DNA of 64,000 bases. Source: Nakamurella panacisegetis. GTDB taxonomy: Bacteria > Actinomycetota > Actinomycetes > Mycobacteriales > Nakamurellaceae. The stretch lies in NCBI RefSeq assembly GCF_900104535.1, contig NZ_LT629710.1:2790001-2854000 (forward strand), in the 5' to 3' direction. Numbering within the stretch: the first letter of the stretch is position 1; every line of letters starts with the position of its first letter. Positions 48,573-60,536 of the stretch are shown one piece after another. The notes under the pieces were generated by a model. The model was not told the origin of the DNA, did no database searches, and was given only the letters and a program-made list of their open reading frames with translations. Position numbers and translations under genes: made by a program.

Positions 48573-50093
48573 CTACTTGTAGTTCGAGGCCACGGACTCG
48601 GCCAGGGTCTGGCCCTGGTTGAGCGCGTCATCCACGGAGCCGGATCCCGAGATCGCCGATGAGATCAGGGCGGTCACCTTGTCACCGAGATCGGTGAACT
48701 CAGGGATGTCGACGAACTGGATACCGACCGTGGGCCGCGGCTGGGTGCCGGGGTTGGTCGGGTTGGCGTTCTTCAGGGCTTCCAGGGTCGCCGGGGCGAA
48801 GGCGGAGGCGGCCTTGGTGTAGTCCGCGTTGGAGTACAGCGAGGTGCGCTTGCCCGACGGGACGGTGGCCCAGCCGTTCTTCTGGCCGACCAGGTTCTCG
48901 TACTGGGCGGAGGAGGCCCAGGAGATGAACTTCCAGGCCGCATCGGCCTTGGTCGTCTTCTTCTCCATCATCCAGGACCAGGCGTACAGCCAGCCCGAGG
49001 ACTTCGTCATCTTGACCGGAGCCTGCGCGTACCCGACCTTGCCCGCGACCGGCGAACCGGAGCCTTCGAGCGAACCGGCGGCCGACGTCGCGTCGTACCA
49101 CATGGCAACCTTCGACTGCTCCATGGCGGTCAGGCACTCGGTGAAGCCGGCGGTGGACGCACCCACCTCGCCGTGGGCCTTGACCAGGTTCACGTAGAAG
49201 TTGGTGGCGTCCTTGAACGGCTGGGCGTTGACCTGGGCGTTCCAGTCCTTATCGAACCAGGTGCCACCGAACGTGTTGACCACCGTGGTCAGCGGGGCGC
49301 CGAGCTGGCCCCATCCGGGCTCGCCGCGGAGGCAGATGCCCTTCATACCCGACTGCGCGCCGTCCACCTTGGCCGCCAGGGCGGAAACCTCGTCCCAGGT
49401 CGGGTTGGCCGGCATGGTCAGACCCTTGGCCGCGAAGACGTCCTTGCGGTACATCAGGAACGACGACTCACCGTAGAACGGCTCGCCGTAGATCTTGCCG
49501 TCGCTGGACAGCGACGAGGTCAGGGCGGGGAAGATGTCGCCTTGATTGAAGCCGGTGTCCTTCTGGGTGTACGGCGTGAGATCGGTCAGCCAGCCGTTCT
49601 TGGCGTAGATCGGCGCCTCGAAGTTGGACAGGGTGGCGACGTCGTACTGGCCGGCCTGGTTCTTGAACTCCAGGGAGGCCTTGTTCCGCATGTCGTTCTC
49701 GGGCAGCACCGTGTAGTTCACGTTGATGCCGGTCTGGGCCGTGAAGTTGTCCTTGGTCAACGCCTGCAACGCAACCATCTGGGGGTTGTTGACCATCAGC
49801 ACGTTGATGGTCGTACCCGCGTTGGACTTGTCCAGGAACGGGTCGGCGGCCGGGGCCGCAGTACTACCCCCGGACGCGGCAGGGGCCGAGGACGAACCAC
49901 TGCCGGCCGGTGCCGAGGCGGCGGCCGAGGAGGAGCCGGCCGGGGCCGACCCGGCCGGAGCCGAGCTGGCCGCCGCGGAAGCAGCGGAGGTCGACGACGT
50001 CGAGCCTCCGCTTGACGAGGAGCTGCTGCACGCCGCGGTGACGAGCATCGCGGCGCAGCCGGCGGCGATTGCCGCCTTGTTGGTCCAGCGCAT
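48573..50093 (-). CDS. ABC sugar/polyol substrate-binding lipoprotein (SmoE-like)
   Basis: A 506-residue family-1 extracellular solute-binding lipoprotein. Signal peptide ends at lipobox LVTAAC (about residue 22), then a Ser/Ala/Gly-rich linker of about 60 residues, then the binding domain from TTINVLMVNNPQMVAL to the C-terminus. Landmarks KIYGEPFYGESSFLMYRKDVF and KFISWASSAQYENLV are typical. With the dehydrogenase next door, mannitol or sorbitol is the likely ligand. ATG at 50093 with AAAGGAA ahead. Regulator gene lies 164 bp upstream. Confidence 0.93.
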   Translation of the reverse strand: MRWTNKAAIAAGCAAMLVTAACSSSSSSGGSTSSTSAASAAASSAPAGSAPAGSSSAAASAPAGSGSSSAPAASGGSTAAPAADPFLDKSNAGTTINVLMVNNPQMVALQALTKDNFTAQTGINVNYTVLPENDMRNKASLEFKNQAGQYDVATLSNFEAPIYAKNGWLTDLTPYTQKDTGFNQGDIFPALTSSLSSDGKIYGEPFYGESSFLMYRKDVFAAKGLTMPANPTWDEVSALAAKVDGAQSGMKGICLRGEPGWGQLGAPLTTVVNTFGGTWFDKDWNAQVNAQPFKDATNFYVNLVKAHGEVGASTAGFTECLTAMEQSKVAMWYDATSAAGSLEGSGSPVAGKVGYAQAPVKMTKSSGWLYAWSWMMEKKTTKADAAWKFISWASSAQYENLVGQKNGWATVPSGKRTSLYSNADYTKAASAFAPATLEALKNANPTNPGTQPRPTVGIQFVDIPEFTDLGDKVTALISSAISGSGSVDDALNQGQTLAESVASNYK

Positions 50094-50257
50094 CTGGAGT
50101 GGTTCCTTTCGGTTGGTACTGCGGGTGGGGAGTGTGGCCGGGGGGTGGCCACGGGTGCAGCCCGATGCCCGACGAGGACTTCCTCGTCAGTTCCGGTGGG
50201 TATGTGGTTGTCGCGCCAGTGGTCGGCCGCGCCCGGGTGGGGGCCGCCGACCCTGTC

Positions 50258-51031
50258 TCAGACCCGGATCACTTGTGGGCCGAGTGCGCTGTAACGGTGG
50301 GCCTCGTGGGCCGAGAGTGTGGTGTCGGTGATGAGGGTTTCGAAGTCGCCGACGTCGGAGAACCGACAGAAGCTGGTGACGCCGAACTTGGTGTGGATCC
50401 CGACGAACACCTTGCGTCGCGAGACGGCCATCGCCTTGGCCTTGACCGCGGCTACGGCGCTGTCGGGAACGGTGAGGCCGCGATCACGGGTGAGCCCGTT
50501 GGCTCCCATCACGGCCAGGTCGATGACCAGATCGGACAGCATCGCGGTGGCCCAGTGGTCGACGGTGGCCAGTGTGCGCCCGCGGACCCGGCCGCCGAGC
50601 AGGATCACGTTGATCGCCGCGCAGGCGGCCAGGATGCCCGCGGTGGCCAGTGAGGATGTCACCACGGTCAGCGCGCGGCCGGAGTTCACCAGCTCCTCGG
50701 CGACCAGTTGCGGCGTGAAACCCTCGTCCAGGTAGACGGTCTCGGCCGGGCCCAGCTGCTCGGCGGCGGCGACGGCGATGCGCCGCTTCTCCGGGACCCA
50801 GGATTCGCTGCGGTGAGCGATGTTCGATTCGAAGCCGACCCCTTCGACCGGATAGGCACCGCCGTGGGTCCGGCGCAGGAGGCCGTGATCCTCCAGCACC
50901 TTCAGATCCCGGCGGACGGTCTCGGCGGCCACGTCCAGCTCGTCGGCGATCTCGGTGACGGCGATATGACCGGCGCCCCTGGCCTGGGCCAGGATCAGCC
51001 GACGACGCTCCTCGCCCTGCTTCGCGTTCAT
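50258..51031 (-). CDS. DeoR-family transcriptional regulator
   Basis: A 257-residue regulator with N-terminal DeoR helix-turn-helix (VTEIADELDVAAETVRRDLKVLEDHGLLRRTHGGA) and a C-terminal phosphosugar-sensing domain (YLDEGFTPQLVAEELV, NVILLGGRVRGRTL, VMGANGLTRDRGLTV). It is encoded just upstream of the polyol operon on the same strand, probably as its repressor. ATG at 51031. The following 1 kb has no convincing gene. Confidence 0.93.
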   Translation of the reverse strand: MNAKQGEERRRLILAQARGAGHIAVTEIADELDVAAETVRRDLKVLEDHGLLRRTHGGAYPVEGVGFESNIAHRSESWVPEKRRIAVAAAEQLGPAETVYLDEGFTPQLVAEELVNSGRALTVVTSSLATAGILAACAAINVILLGGRVRGRTLATVDHWATAMLSDLVIDLAVMGANGLTRDRGLTVPDSAVAAVKAKAMAVSRRKVFVGIHTKFGVTSFCRFSDVGDFETLITDTTLSAHEAHRYSALGPQVIRV

Positions 51032-52071
51032 CGTCCCGACCTCCTCGTCGCTGAGTTCCGTGCCTCACGGGCTCTGGCCTCCGGTGTCGGCGGCCTGCCG
51101 TTGCTGCTCCGCATGGTGTGGGTTCGACCACATCTGGTGCTCACTATTGGTACCCCTGGTCTTCCGTGTGCGTCCAGTCACAATGACCACATTTCGTGCC
51201 CGATCCATGACTGGAACCGGGCACCCACTACGCGCTGAAAAGGCTCTGCGGGTGCGACATTCGTCGAGTCTGTGCCTGAACTATGACGTGGACCGGCCCG
51301 GTTTCTGTGGGTTTCGGTGTCGGGGGCATGTGGATACGTCCAGATTTCACCGTGATCGCCCCGTGATCTGGCCGAGACCGGGTCGATACAGCCTGTATCC
51401 GTGTCGATTTGGCTGGTGAGGCGACTAATTCGATGCCCGAGTTCGGGCGGGGGCCCTGTGGCTTTCCGCTCGGCGGACGCACCGATTCGAAGTACGGTCG
51501 CTCGGGGGTGTGCGAGCCGCGCATGCGGTGAGAGAGATCGCGGGCGCCGTGGGCACATGAGGTCGGGCGCCCGCCGTTAATGGCAGTCGACCGTCACCGC
51601 GTCGGTGGAAGTGGTCGTGGCCGGCCACGAGCGGGGGACGCACGGACCTGGTCGGCCGTCGGCACGTTTGCGGGTAGCATGGTGGGCGAACCCAGCGCTG
51701 CGGCCTGGCTTGCCCCTCACGTTGCCTCGATTCCTTCGAAGCAGGGTGGGATCGGAAGCTGGACCGGTGGCCGAAGTCCGGGACGTCGTTCGAGTGACGA
51801 CCCGGGGCCGCCCAGCATTTGATCGGATCTTCGTCTTTGTGCCACGCGTCTGACGTGCGGTAACATCTACGGTTGACCCGCTCTAGCTGGGTTATCGTCA
51901 TGTACTCGGCATTCCCGGGCGTTCGGCGGCGAAGAGCTGTCGCGGCTTGGTGGTGGCCGTTCGCGAGGCGAGCCCCGTTCGCGGGGAAGTGCCACCGCTC
52001 GAGCGGCACACAGATGGCAGTCGAACCGCACGAACCGCTTGTTCCCCTTACCCAAGGCAGAAAGAAGTCGC
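51032..52071 (+). other. Gene-free region upstream of rpsL
   Basis: About 1 kb without a supported gene. It presumably holds the str operon promoter; TTGACC at about 51873-51878 is a candidate -35 but no well-spaced -10 was seen. A small inverted repeat GATACA-GCC-TGTATC lies at 51385-51399. No tRNA, transposon or attachment site recognised. Confidence 0.6.
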
Positions 52072-52446
52072 ATGCCAACGATTCAACAGCTCGTCCGAAA
52101 GGGCCGGCAGGACAAGAGCAGCAAGACCAAGACGCCCGCCCTCAAGGGCAGCCCCCAGCGTCGCGGTGTGTGCACTCGCGTCTACACGACCACCCCGAAG
52201 AAGCCGAACTCGGCTCTGCGCAAGGTCGCCCGCGTCAAGCTGACCAGCCAGGTCGAGGTCACTGCCTACATCCCGGGCGAGGGTCACAACCTGCAGGAGC
52301 ACTCCATCGTGCTCGTCCGCGGCGGCCGGGTGAAGGACCTCCCCGGTGTCCGTTACAAGATCATCCGCGGCTCGCTCGACACCCAGGGCGTCAAGAACCG
52401 CAAGCAGGCTCGGAGCCGCTACGGCGCCAAGAAGGAGAAGAGCTAA
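52072..52446 (+). CDS. rpsL: 30S ribosomal protein S12
   Basis: 124-residue S12 of the decoding centre, starting [19 protein letters not shown]43 (in [11 protein letters not shown]) and K88 (in [12 protein letters not shown]) are the wild-type streptomycin-sensitive residues. ATG at 52072 with AAAGAAG ahead; an upstream TTG start is rejected. Its stop overlaps the rpsG start (TAATG). Confidence 0.98.
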   Translation: MPTIQQLVRKGRQDKSSKTKTPALKGSPQRRGVCTRVYTTTPKKPNSALRKVARVKLTSQVEVTAYIPGEGHNLQEHSIVLVRGGRVKDLPGVRYKIIRGSLDTQGVKNRKQARSRYGAKKEKS

Positions 52447-52916
52447 TGCCCCGCAAAGGCCCCGCACCGAAGCGGCCGCTGGTCGCCGATCCGGTCTACA
52501 ACTCCCCGCTGGTGACCCAGCTGGTCAACAAGGTCCTGCAGGACGGCAAGCGCTCCATCGCGCAGGCCATCGTGTACGGCGCGCTGGAAGGCTGCCGCGA
52601 GAAGAGTGGCACCGACCCGGTCGTCACCCTCAAGCGTGCGCTGGACAACGTCCGCCCGTCGCTCGAGGTGCGCAGCCGTCGTGTCGGTGGCGCCACCTAC
52701 CAGGTGCCGGTCGAGGTCCGCGTCCCGCGGCAGACGACCCTGGCCCTGCGTTGGCTGGTCGGCTACTCGAAGGCCCGTCGTGAGAAGACCATGACGGAAC
52801 GTCTGATGAACGAGCTCCTGGACGCCAGCAATGGTCTGGGTGCCGCCGTCAAGCGTCGCGAGGACACCCACAAGATGGCCGAGTCCAACAAGGCCTTCGC
52901 TCACTACCGCTGGTAG
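52446..52916 (+). CDS. rpsG: 30S ribosomal protein S7
   Basis: 156-residue S7, which nucleates the 30S head. Begins [19 protein letters not shown] and ends KAFAHYRW, with the RNA-binding basic surface ([17 protein letters not shown]). Starts on the last base of the rpsL stop (TAATG), so coupled. Confidence 0.98.
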   Translation: MPRKGPAPKRPLVADPVYNSPLVTQLVNKVLQDGKRSIAQAIVYGALEGCREKSGTDPVVTLKRALDNVRPSLEVRSRRVGGATYQVPVEVRVPRQTTLALRWLVGYSKARREKTMTERLMNELLDASNGLGAAVKRREDTHKMAESNKAFAHYRW

Positions 52917-53096
52917 TCAGTTCGGCGGCCGCCGACATCTGATCGGCAAGCGGCCGCCCGGTCTGAGTACGCTTGAAAGCACACCCCCGGCGCGGCAGAG
53001 GCGGAGACCCCGCCCTGCCGCGCCAGCATGCTGTGAGCCGTCGGAGGATTCCGGCCGGCCGCGGCACACAGAACAAGAGACGAGGAAGAACCGCAC

Positions 53097-55193
<2,097 letters not shown>

Positions 55194-55255
55194 GCATCGC
55201 AGTGACGCACGAACGGGGAGCGGAGCCAGCCGTGAGGCGAGCGATGGTCCCCGCG

Positions 55256-55273
55256 AAGCAGAACGGCGAGTAG
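55256..55273 (+). repeat. Partial duplicate of the fusA 3' end
   Basis: The 18 bp AAGCAGAACGGCGAGTAG that close fusA (55176-55193) recur exactly here, including the stop codon. The two copies are 80 bp apart, so the copy is out of frame with fusA. Looks like a short duplication after the gene end. Confidence 0.8.
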
Positions 55274-55286
55274 TTTCCCGGAAGCG

Positions 55287-55320
55287 GTACGGATTCGCTC
55301 TTGCGGGAGCGAGTCCGTAC
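55287..55320 (+). terminator. Hairpin between fusA and tuf
   Basis: GTACGGATTCGCTC pairs with GAGCGAGTCCGTAC (one G-T) around TTGCGG. A second, 9-bp hairpin TGAACCGGC/GCCGGTTCA follows at 55360-55383. The 55194-55496 gap holds these, the fusA-end copy and the tuf leader. Confidence 0.7.
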
Positions 55321-55496
55321 CCTTCCAGAGGTTTGACCACCTCGAATCCCCAAGCTCGGTGAACCGGCAGTTCCGCCGGTTCATCAAGGGTGCTGATTGA
55401 AGACCGGTCAGCTCCAGATCCACCCACGAACGCCTGACGACCGGCACCAGTTCATGTGTCGCGGGCGCATCATCACAGTCCTGAGGAGGACCTGCA

Positions 55497-56687
55497 GTGG
55501 CGAAGGCGAAGTTCGACCGCAGTAAGCCGCACGTCAACATTGGCACGATCGGCCACGTTGACCACGGCAAGACCACCCTGACCGCGGCCATCACGAAGGT
55601 GCTGGCCGACAAGTACCCGACCCTGAACCAGGCGTCGGCCTTCGATCAGATCGACAAGGCGCCGGAAGAGCGCCAGCGCGGTATCACCATCAACATCGCG
55701 CACGTCGAATACCAGACCGAGAAGCGTCACTACGCCCACGTCGATGCGCCTGGTCACGCCGACTACATCAAGAACATGATCACCGGTGCGGCTCAGATGG
55801 ACGGTGCGATCCTGGTCGTCGCCGCCACCGACGGCCCGATGCCGCAGACCAAGGAGCACGTGCTCCTGGCCCGCCAGGTCGGCGTTCCGTACATCCTGGT
55901 CGCCCTGAACAAGTCCGACATGGTCGACGACGAGGAGATCCTGGAGCTCGTCGAGCTCGAGGTCCGCGAGCTTCTCGCCGCCCAGGACTTCGACGAGGAC
56001 GCCCCGGTCATCCGGACCTCCGGTCTGAAGGCGCTCGAGGGTGACCCGAAGTGGGTCGAGACCGTCGTCGAGCTGATGAACGCGGTTGACGAGTCCGTGC
56101 CGGAGCCGGTGCGCGACACCGACAAGCCGTTCCTGATGCCGATCGAGGACGTCTTCACGATCACCGGTCGTGGCACCGTCGTCACCGGCAAGGTCGAGCG
56201 TGGCGTCATCAACGTCAACGCGACGGTCGAGATCGTCGGCATCAAGCCGAAGTCCTTCCAGACCACCGTCACCGGCATCGAGATGTTCCGCAAGCTGCTC
56301 GACACCGCCCAGGCCGGCGACAACGCCGGTCTGCTGCTCCGCGGCACCAAGCGCGAAGACGTCGAGCGTGGCCAGGTCGTTGTCAAGCCGGGCTCGATCA
56401 CTCCCCACACGGAGTTCGAGGCGCAGGTCTACATCCTGGGCAAGGACGAAGGCGGCCGCCACACGCCGTTCTTCAACAACTACCGTCCGCAGTTCTTCTT
56501 CCGCACCACCGACGTGACCGGCGTCGTCACCCTCCCCGAGGGCACCGAGATGGTCATGCCGGGCGACACCACCGAGATGACCGTCGCGCTGATCCAGCCG
56601 ATCGCCATCGAAGATGGCCTGCGTTTCGCGATCCGTGAAGGCGGCCGTACCGTCGGCGCCGGCTCGGTCACGAAGATCGTCAAGTAG
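55497..56687 (+). CDS. tuf: Elongation factor Tu
   Basis: 396-residue EF-Tu. GTPase motifs [14 protein letters not shown] and NKSD are present, with effector region [15 protein letters not shown]; ends VTKIVK. GTG at 55497 with GAGGAGGACC ahead. A strong terminator follows, so the S10 operon is a separate unit. Confidence 0.98.
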   Translation: MAKAKFDRSKPHVNIGTIGHVDHGKTTLTAAITKVLADKYPTLNQASAFDQIDKAPEERQRGITINIAHVEYQTEKRHYAHVDAPGHADYIKNMITGAAQMDGAILVVAATDGPMPQTKEHVLLARQVGVPYILVALNKSDMVDDEEILELVELEVRELLAAQDFDEDAPVIRTSGLKALEGDPKWVETVVELMNAVDESVPEPVRDTDKPFLMPIEDVFTITGRGTVVTGKVERGVINVNATVEIVGIKPKSFQTTVTGIEMFRKLLDTAQAGDNAGLLLRGTKREDVERGQVVVKPGSITPHTEFEAQVYILGKDEGGRHTPFFNNYRPQFFFRTTDVTGVVTLPEGTEMVMPGDTTEMTVALIQPIAIEDGLRFAIREGGRTVGAGSVTKIVK

Positions 56688-56727
56688 TTCCCGCTCCGGT
56701 TCGCCGGAGTCCGTAGTTCCGCATGAC

Positions 56728-56766
56728 CCGCAGGGCCCCGACGCGATTCGCGTCGGGGCCCTGCGG
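56728..56766 (+). terminator. Terminator after tuf
   Basis: Perfect 18-bp stem CCGCAGGGCCCCGACGCG with its complement and a three-base loop (ATT); strongest possible hairpin with no T-run. Confidence 0.88.
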
Positions 56767-56824
56767 CGTTGTCCCGGTGCGTTGTGCGTTGTGTCCCGGT
56801 GCGTTGTGCGTTGTGCGTTGTGTG

Positions 56825-57650
56825 CTGGTGCTGGTGCTGGTGCTGGTGCTGGTGCTGGTGCTGGTGCTGGTGCGTGGTGCGTGGTGCGTGGTGCGTGGTG
56901 GGTGGTGCGTGGTGCGTGGTCGTGCTGATGCGTGGGCGTGTTGGTGCGTGGTCGTGTTGGTCGGTCGTGGTGCTGGTCAGCCGCGCGGTGGTTGGCGTCC
57001 CGCGGGCGTGAGTGGCGTGTTGATTTGCCGTGGTGGGTGAGCGGCGGGTTGGCTGCTGGCGGGTGTGAGCGGCGGGTTGGTCGCCCGCGCGTGTGTGACT
57101 GGTTGATTCGCCGGTCGCCGGTGGCCGGTGGCCGGTGGCCGGTGGGCGGTGGGCGGTGGCCGGGCGGCGGCCGGTGGGCGTCGCGGTCGCGGTGAGGTGG
57201 ACGTCGCCCTGGGACGGACCATCCTCACACCCGTTCGGCGCCTTCACACCGATTGTCGGCGCGCCAACTGGTGTGTCCCGGGGTAGGTGGGTGTGAGGGC
57301 ACCCAAGAGGTGTGGCTTGGCGCGATGTTGGTGCATTGGTGCTGCCCTGCGCGGTGCGGTGCCGGTGCGCGTGCCTCTGCCCGAGCCCGAGCCCGGTGCT
57401 CGGTGCGCGTGCCCAGCGTGGGCCTTGGCCGGTGATCCCGCCGGTGCTCGGTGCGCGGTGCGCGGTGCGCGTGCCCAGCGTGGGCCTTGGCCGGTGATCC
57501 CGCCGGTGCTCGGTGCGCGGTGCGCGTGCCCAGCTTGTGCCTTGGCCCGTGCTCCTGCCGGTGCCCGGTGCCCGGTGCCCGGTGCGCGTGCCCATGCCGG
57601 TGCGCGTGTCCCTGGCGGTGCCCGAGCCATGCCTGTGCCTGTGCGGCGTG
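56825..57650. repeat. Low-complexity and tandem-repeat region between tuf and the DUF559-type gene
   Basis: Eight perfect CTGGTG hexamers (56825-56872) run into seven CGTGGTG-like 7-mers (to about 56921); GGTGGCC-type runs follow at 57117-57180; two to three copies of a 55-62-bp unit centred on GTGCCCAGCGTGGGCC lie at 57409, 57471 and 57526. Units TCACACCCGTTCGGCG and TTCACACCGATTGTCGG at 57222-57260 belong to the array family seen after rpoC. Open frames here (Val-Leu, Cys-Trp, His-Arg-Ala-Pro repeats) are artefacts. No gene in 56688-57721. Confidence 0.85.
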
Positions 57651-57721
57651 CTGGTTGGTCAGGGCAGGGCGGCGGGACGCGATACTCCCGGCGTTGAATC
57701 GTCACGCCCGCCGGCGGGCAC

Positions 57722-58723
57722 TCACCGAGGGATCTGGATCGGGTCGAGAGCCCGAACCGACCCGTCGATGCCGACCGTCGCCAGTACCTTCTCGGCTCGA
57801 GCCAGGAGCGCACGGATGCGCCGGCCGAGTCCGGGCAGGTCGAACAAGTCGGACCAGACGATCCGCACCACCTGCCAACCCAGCTCCCGCAGGCGCTTCT
57901 CCCGGAGTGCCTCTTCGACGACGACGTCGACCACATCCCGCCCGTCGGTCATCGCCGGGTCCCGGTACTTGACCTTGCCGTCGAACTCCAGCAGGAGGCC
58001 GCTGCCGAGGAATCCGAGATCCGTCCGGCCGATGAATTCGCCCCTTCGGCCGTAGACCCGGCATTGCAGATCCGGTTCCGGCAGGTCTAGGGCACGGCAC
58101 GCCACGCGCAGCCGGCTCTCGCCCACGCTCTCGGCGCGTCCATCCGCGAACTGCAGGGCGCGCCGTGCCACCGACGCACCGACGCAGCCTCGGACGTCAC
58201 CCAAGGCCCGCGCCACTTGATCGGCGATCGTCGGGGCCTGGTGCAGAGCGGCGTCGGCGACGGGTACTGCTACCCCGAAGGTTTCGGTGCGAGCCACGTC
58301 GACCAACGTGCGGGCCAGCGACGTCGCCCGGACGCCGTCGATCTCGATCACGTCGGCCGGATCCAGCGGAGCGACGTGCAGGATTCTTCGAGAGTCACCG
58401 CGAGCGCCGGTTCGGCCCGGCCTGGTCAGGTGGATCCGCCCCAGGACTGCAGAATCGACCGGGAGCCCGTGCAGCGCTGCGGCCGAGATATGGCTGACGA
58501 CCACGCTGGGCGCGGCGTGGGCGGCCGCCCTGGCCCGCAGAACGTGCTGTCCGCGTAGGTCCTGGCGGTCGAAGTACTCGGCGGGGGAGTACACCCCGCG
58601 GTGCACCGAGCGGATCTCGCCCGACGCTCGAGCTCGCTCGACCTCCGCCGGGGAATACCCGGTGGCCATGAGTTCGCGTCGGATCAGGAGAGGCTTGCGG
58701 TCGATGTCGAGGACGACGTTCAT
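57722..58723 (-). CDS. AbiEi-like N-terminal plus DUF559-type nuclease-fold protein
   Basis: A 333-residue protein of a type common in actinobacteria. The N-terminal 100 residues (MATGYSPAEVERARASGEIRSVHRGVY, with a winged-helix look) resemble the AbiEi antitoxin domain; the C-terminus carries a PD-(D/E)XK/Vsr-like core: D in RTDLGFLGSGLLLEFDGKVKY and the following E-x-D/K. This is the DUF559 pattern of endonuclease-like proteins. No toxin partner (AbiEii) is adjacent. It is antisense to and isolated between tuf and rpsJ, flanked on both sides by repeats, which suggests acquisition. ATG at 58723. Confidence 0.75.
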   Translation of the reverse strand: MNVVLDIDRKPLLIRRELMATGYSPAEVERARASGEIRSVHRGVYSPAEYFDRQDLRGQHVLRARAAAHAAPSVVVSHISAAALHGLPVDSAVLGRIHLTRPGRTGARGDSRRILHVAPLDPADVIEIDGVRATSLARTLVDVARTETFGVAVPVADAALHQAPTIADQVARALGDVRGCVGASVARRALQFADGRAESVGESRLRVACRALDLPEPDLQCRVYGRRGEFIGRTDLGFLGSGLLLEFDGKVKYRDPAMTDGRDVVDVVVEEALREKRLRELGWQVVRIVWSDLFDLPGLGRRIRALLARAEKVLATVGIDGSVRALDPIQIPR

Positions 58724-58989
58724 GCCGACAACCGTGCCGATCGATCGTCTTCGGGGCCAGGTCCCAGCCGACTTTGTGGATCGATCAGACGTGTGGGGAC
58801 AGCTCCGCCGACCGGAGGCCGTTCCTCATCGGGGGGCGGGTCGACCTTGTCCGGGACGAGTGGCCCCGCGGTATCCATCCCTACCGGTCGCCTGCGCACC
58901 GCCGGGGTCGCGCCCGCGTTCGACGGGTCGGAAGCTCGCGTCGCACGGGCCATGGCCAGGGCGGTGCGCGCATCTGTGGGCTCGGCGCC

Positions 58990-59182
58990 CACACCGATTG
59001 GTCGTTCTCCCACCCATTGGTCCCTGTCACCGCTTGGTCCATGTGACGCCGGTGGTCCCTGCTACACCGGTTGGTCGTTGTCACACCCGCTGGTCCCTGT
59101 CACCGCTTGGTCCATGTGACGCCGGTGGTCCCTGCCACACCGGTTGGTCGTTGTCACACCCGCTGGTCCCTGTCACACCGGC
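58990..59182. repeat. Tandem repeat array with TGGTC..TGTCACACC core upstream of rpsJ
   Basis: About ten 17-20-bp sub-units (TTGGTCGTTGTCACACCCGC, TGGTCCCTGTCACCGC, TTGGTCCATGTGACGCCGG, TGGTCCCTGCCACACCGG) form a 73-bp higher-order unit repeated about 2.5 times. CACACCCGCTGG matches the reverse complement of the array after rpoC. The 58724-60174 gap contains this array, two further arrays and no gene. Confidence 0.85.
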
Positions 59183-59280
59183 CCCCGGGCGGGGACCAGG
59201 TGTGCCCATGTTCAACCGGTGTGTATCGCGCCGGAAGGTCCCGTAATTCGTGACGGAGGTCGGGGCCGACTAGCGTCGCC

Positions 59281-59555
59281 GGCCGTTCCGGCCCCGCCGG
59301 GCGTGCCGGTGCTCTGGACTGCTCCGGCCCTCGCCGGCCGTTCCGGCCCCGCCGGGCGTGCCGGTGCTCTGGACTGCTCCGGCCCTCGCCGGCCGTTCCG
59401 GCCCCGCCGGGCGTGCCGGTGCTCTGGACTGCTCCGGCCCTCGCCGGCCGTTCCGGCCCCGCCGGGCGTGCCGGTGCTCTGGACTGCTCCGGCCCTCGCC
59501 GGCCGTTCCGGCCCCGCCGGGCGTGCCGGTGCTCTGGACTGCTCCGGCGCTCTGG
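59281..59555. repeat. Five tandem 55-bp repeats
   Basis: Copies begin GGCCGTTCCGGCCCCGCCGG at 59281, 59336, 59391, 59446 and 59501, essentially identical. No spacers between units. Both strands are open in all frames across them, giving long spurious ORFs. Confidence 0.93.
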
Positions 59556-59586
59556 GCCGGTTCGGGACAGTCGTCGGTCGGGCCGG

Positions 59587-59656
59587 ACCATCTACCGCCA
59601 GACCATCTACCGCGAACCATCTACCGCGAACCATCCACCGCCAGACCATCAACCGC
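59587..59656. repeat. Five 14-15-bp ACCATCTACCGC repeats
   Basis: ACCATCTACCGC, with small changes, starts at 59587, 59602, 59616, 59630 and 59645, directly after the 55-bp array. Confidence 0.85.
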
Positions 59657-60174
59657 GTGGGCCGAGGACCACGGTCAACCGTCCGAACCGACCCCACCCG
59701 ACAAGACCGACGTCCAACGGCCCCGGCATCGTCCGTGTGATCGACTCGATTTGAAGTCCGGACCAGGTCTAGGGCATACTCGACGGGTTGCCCTCTCCGG
59801 GTGGATGCTGTTTGCCGCCGGTGAGCACTGCAGGTCCGACAGCAAGTCCACCGGACTACGAAACCAGCAACCACCAGCACGGCCCATAAGCATCACCGAA
59901 CCATGTGCTCGCACGAGCACAACTGGTCCACCACACGGAGTAGCACACGTGTGAGCAGTCGGCGCGACACGCCCGACCGCGTGGACCGGAGTACCTGAGA
60001 CAGATGAACAGCGGCGAGCATTGTCTCGCTCCGAGAAACGCCGGTCGAGGCCGTCGGATCGCGGAACCGTGCCCACCCGGGCCACACCAGGGTGGGCGCA
60101 GTACGGCACGAAGGCGTGACGTACGACCCAAGACAGACGAACTCCAGCAGGATCAACCAAGAAGGACGGCAAGC

Positions 60175-60480
60175 GTGGCGGGACAGAAGATCCGCATCAG
60201 GCTCAAGGCCTATGACCACGAAGCGATCGACGCCTCAGCGCGCAAGATCGTGGAGACGGTGACCCGGACCGGTGCACGTGTAGTCGGCCCCGTGCCGCTG
60301 CCGACCGAGAAGAACGTGTACTGCGTCATCCGCTCGCCGCACAAGTACAAGGACTCGCGCGAGCACTTCGAGATGCGGACGCACAAGCGTCTGATCGACA
60401 TCCTCGATCCGACCCCGAAGACGGTGGACGCGCTGATGCGCATCGATCTGCCGGCCTCGGTCGACGTCAACATCCAGTAG
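60175..60480 (+). CDS. rpsJ: 30S ribosomal protein S10
   Basis: 101-residue S10, first gene of the S10 operon, also NusE in antitermination. Starts at GTG 60175 ([19 protein letters not shown]) with AAGAAGGA ahead; upstream frame is leader. Signature [20 protein letters not shown] present. Confidence 0.98.
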   Translation: MAGQKIRIRLKAYDHEAIDASARKIVETVTRTGARVVGPVPLPTEKNVYCVIRSPHKYKDSREHFEMRTHKRLIDILDPTPKTVDALMRIDLPASVDVNIQ

Positions 60481-60482
60481 GG

Positions 60483-60522
60483 ATCTCCTCCGACCCCTCG
60501 GGTGAAGAGATCTCGAGGAGAT
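60483..60522 (+). promoter_or_regulatory. Possible ribosome-site-sequestering hairpin before rplC
   Basis: ATCTCCTC (60483-60490) can pair with GAGGAGAT (60515-60522), covering the only strong Shine-Dalgarno-like site ahead of rplC. ATGGGTATTTCAAATCATGGC at 60521 also opens a seven-codon ORF that overlaps the rplC start. Suggestive only. Confidence 0.35.
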
Positions 60523-60536
60523 GGGTATTTCAAATC

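Noticed and set aside
51425-52078. Minus-strand ORF of 217 codons before rpsL
   Set aside because: No domain, no ribosome binding site and low-complexity Arg/His/Pro composition.
56480-57595. Long ORF with HRAPSTG-type peptide repeats
   Set aside because: It is produced by translating the tandem repeats; no start site or conserved domain.
59281-59555. CRISPR-like direct repeats
   Set aside because: Repeats are contiguous without spacers, and no cas genes are present.
59212-59880. ORFs with five identical 18-residue repeats over the 55-bp array
   Set aside because: Open on both strands and in several frames because the repeat lacks stop codons; no binding site or protein family.
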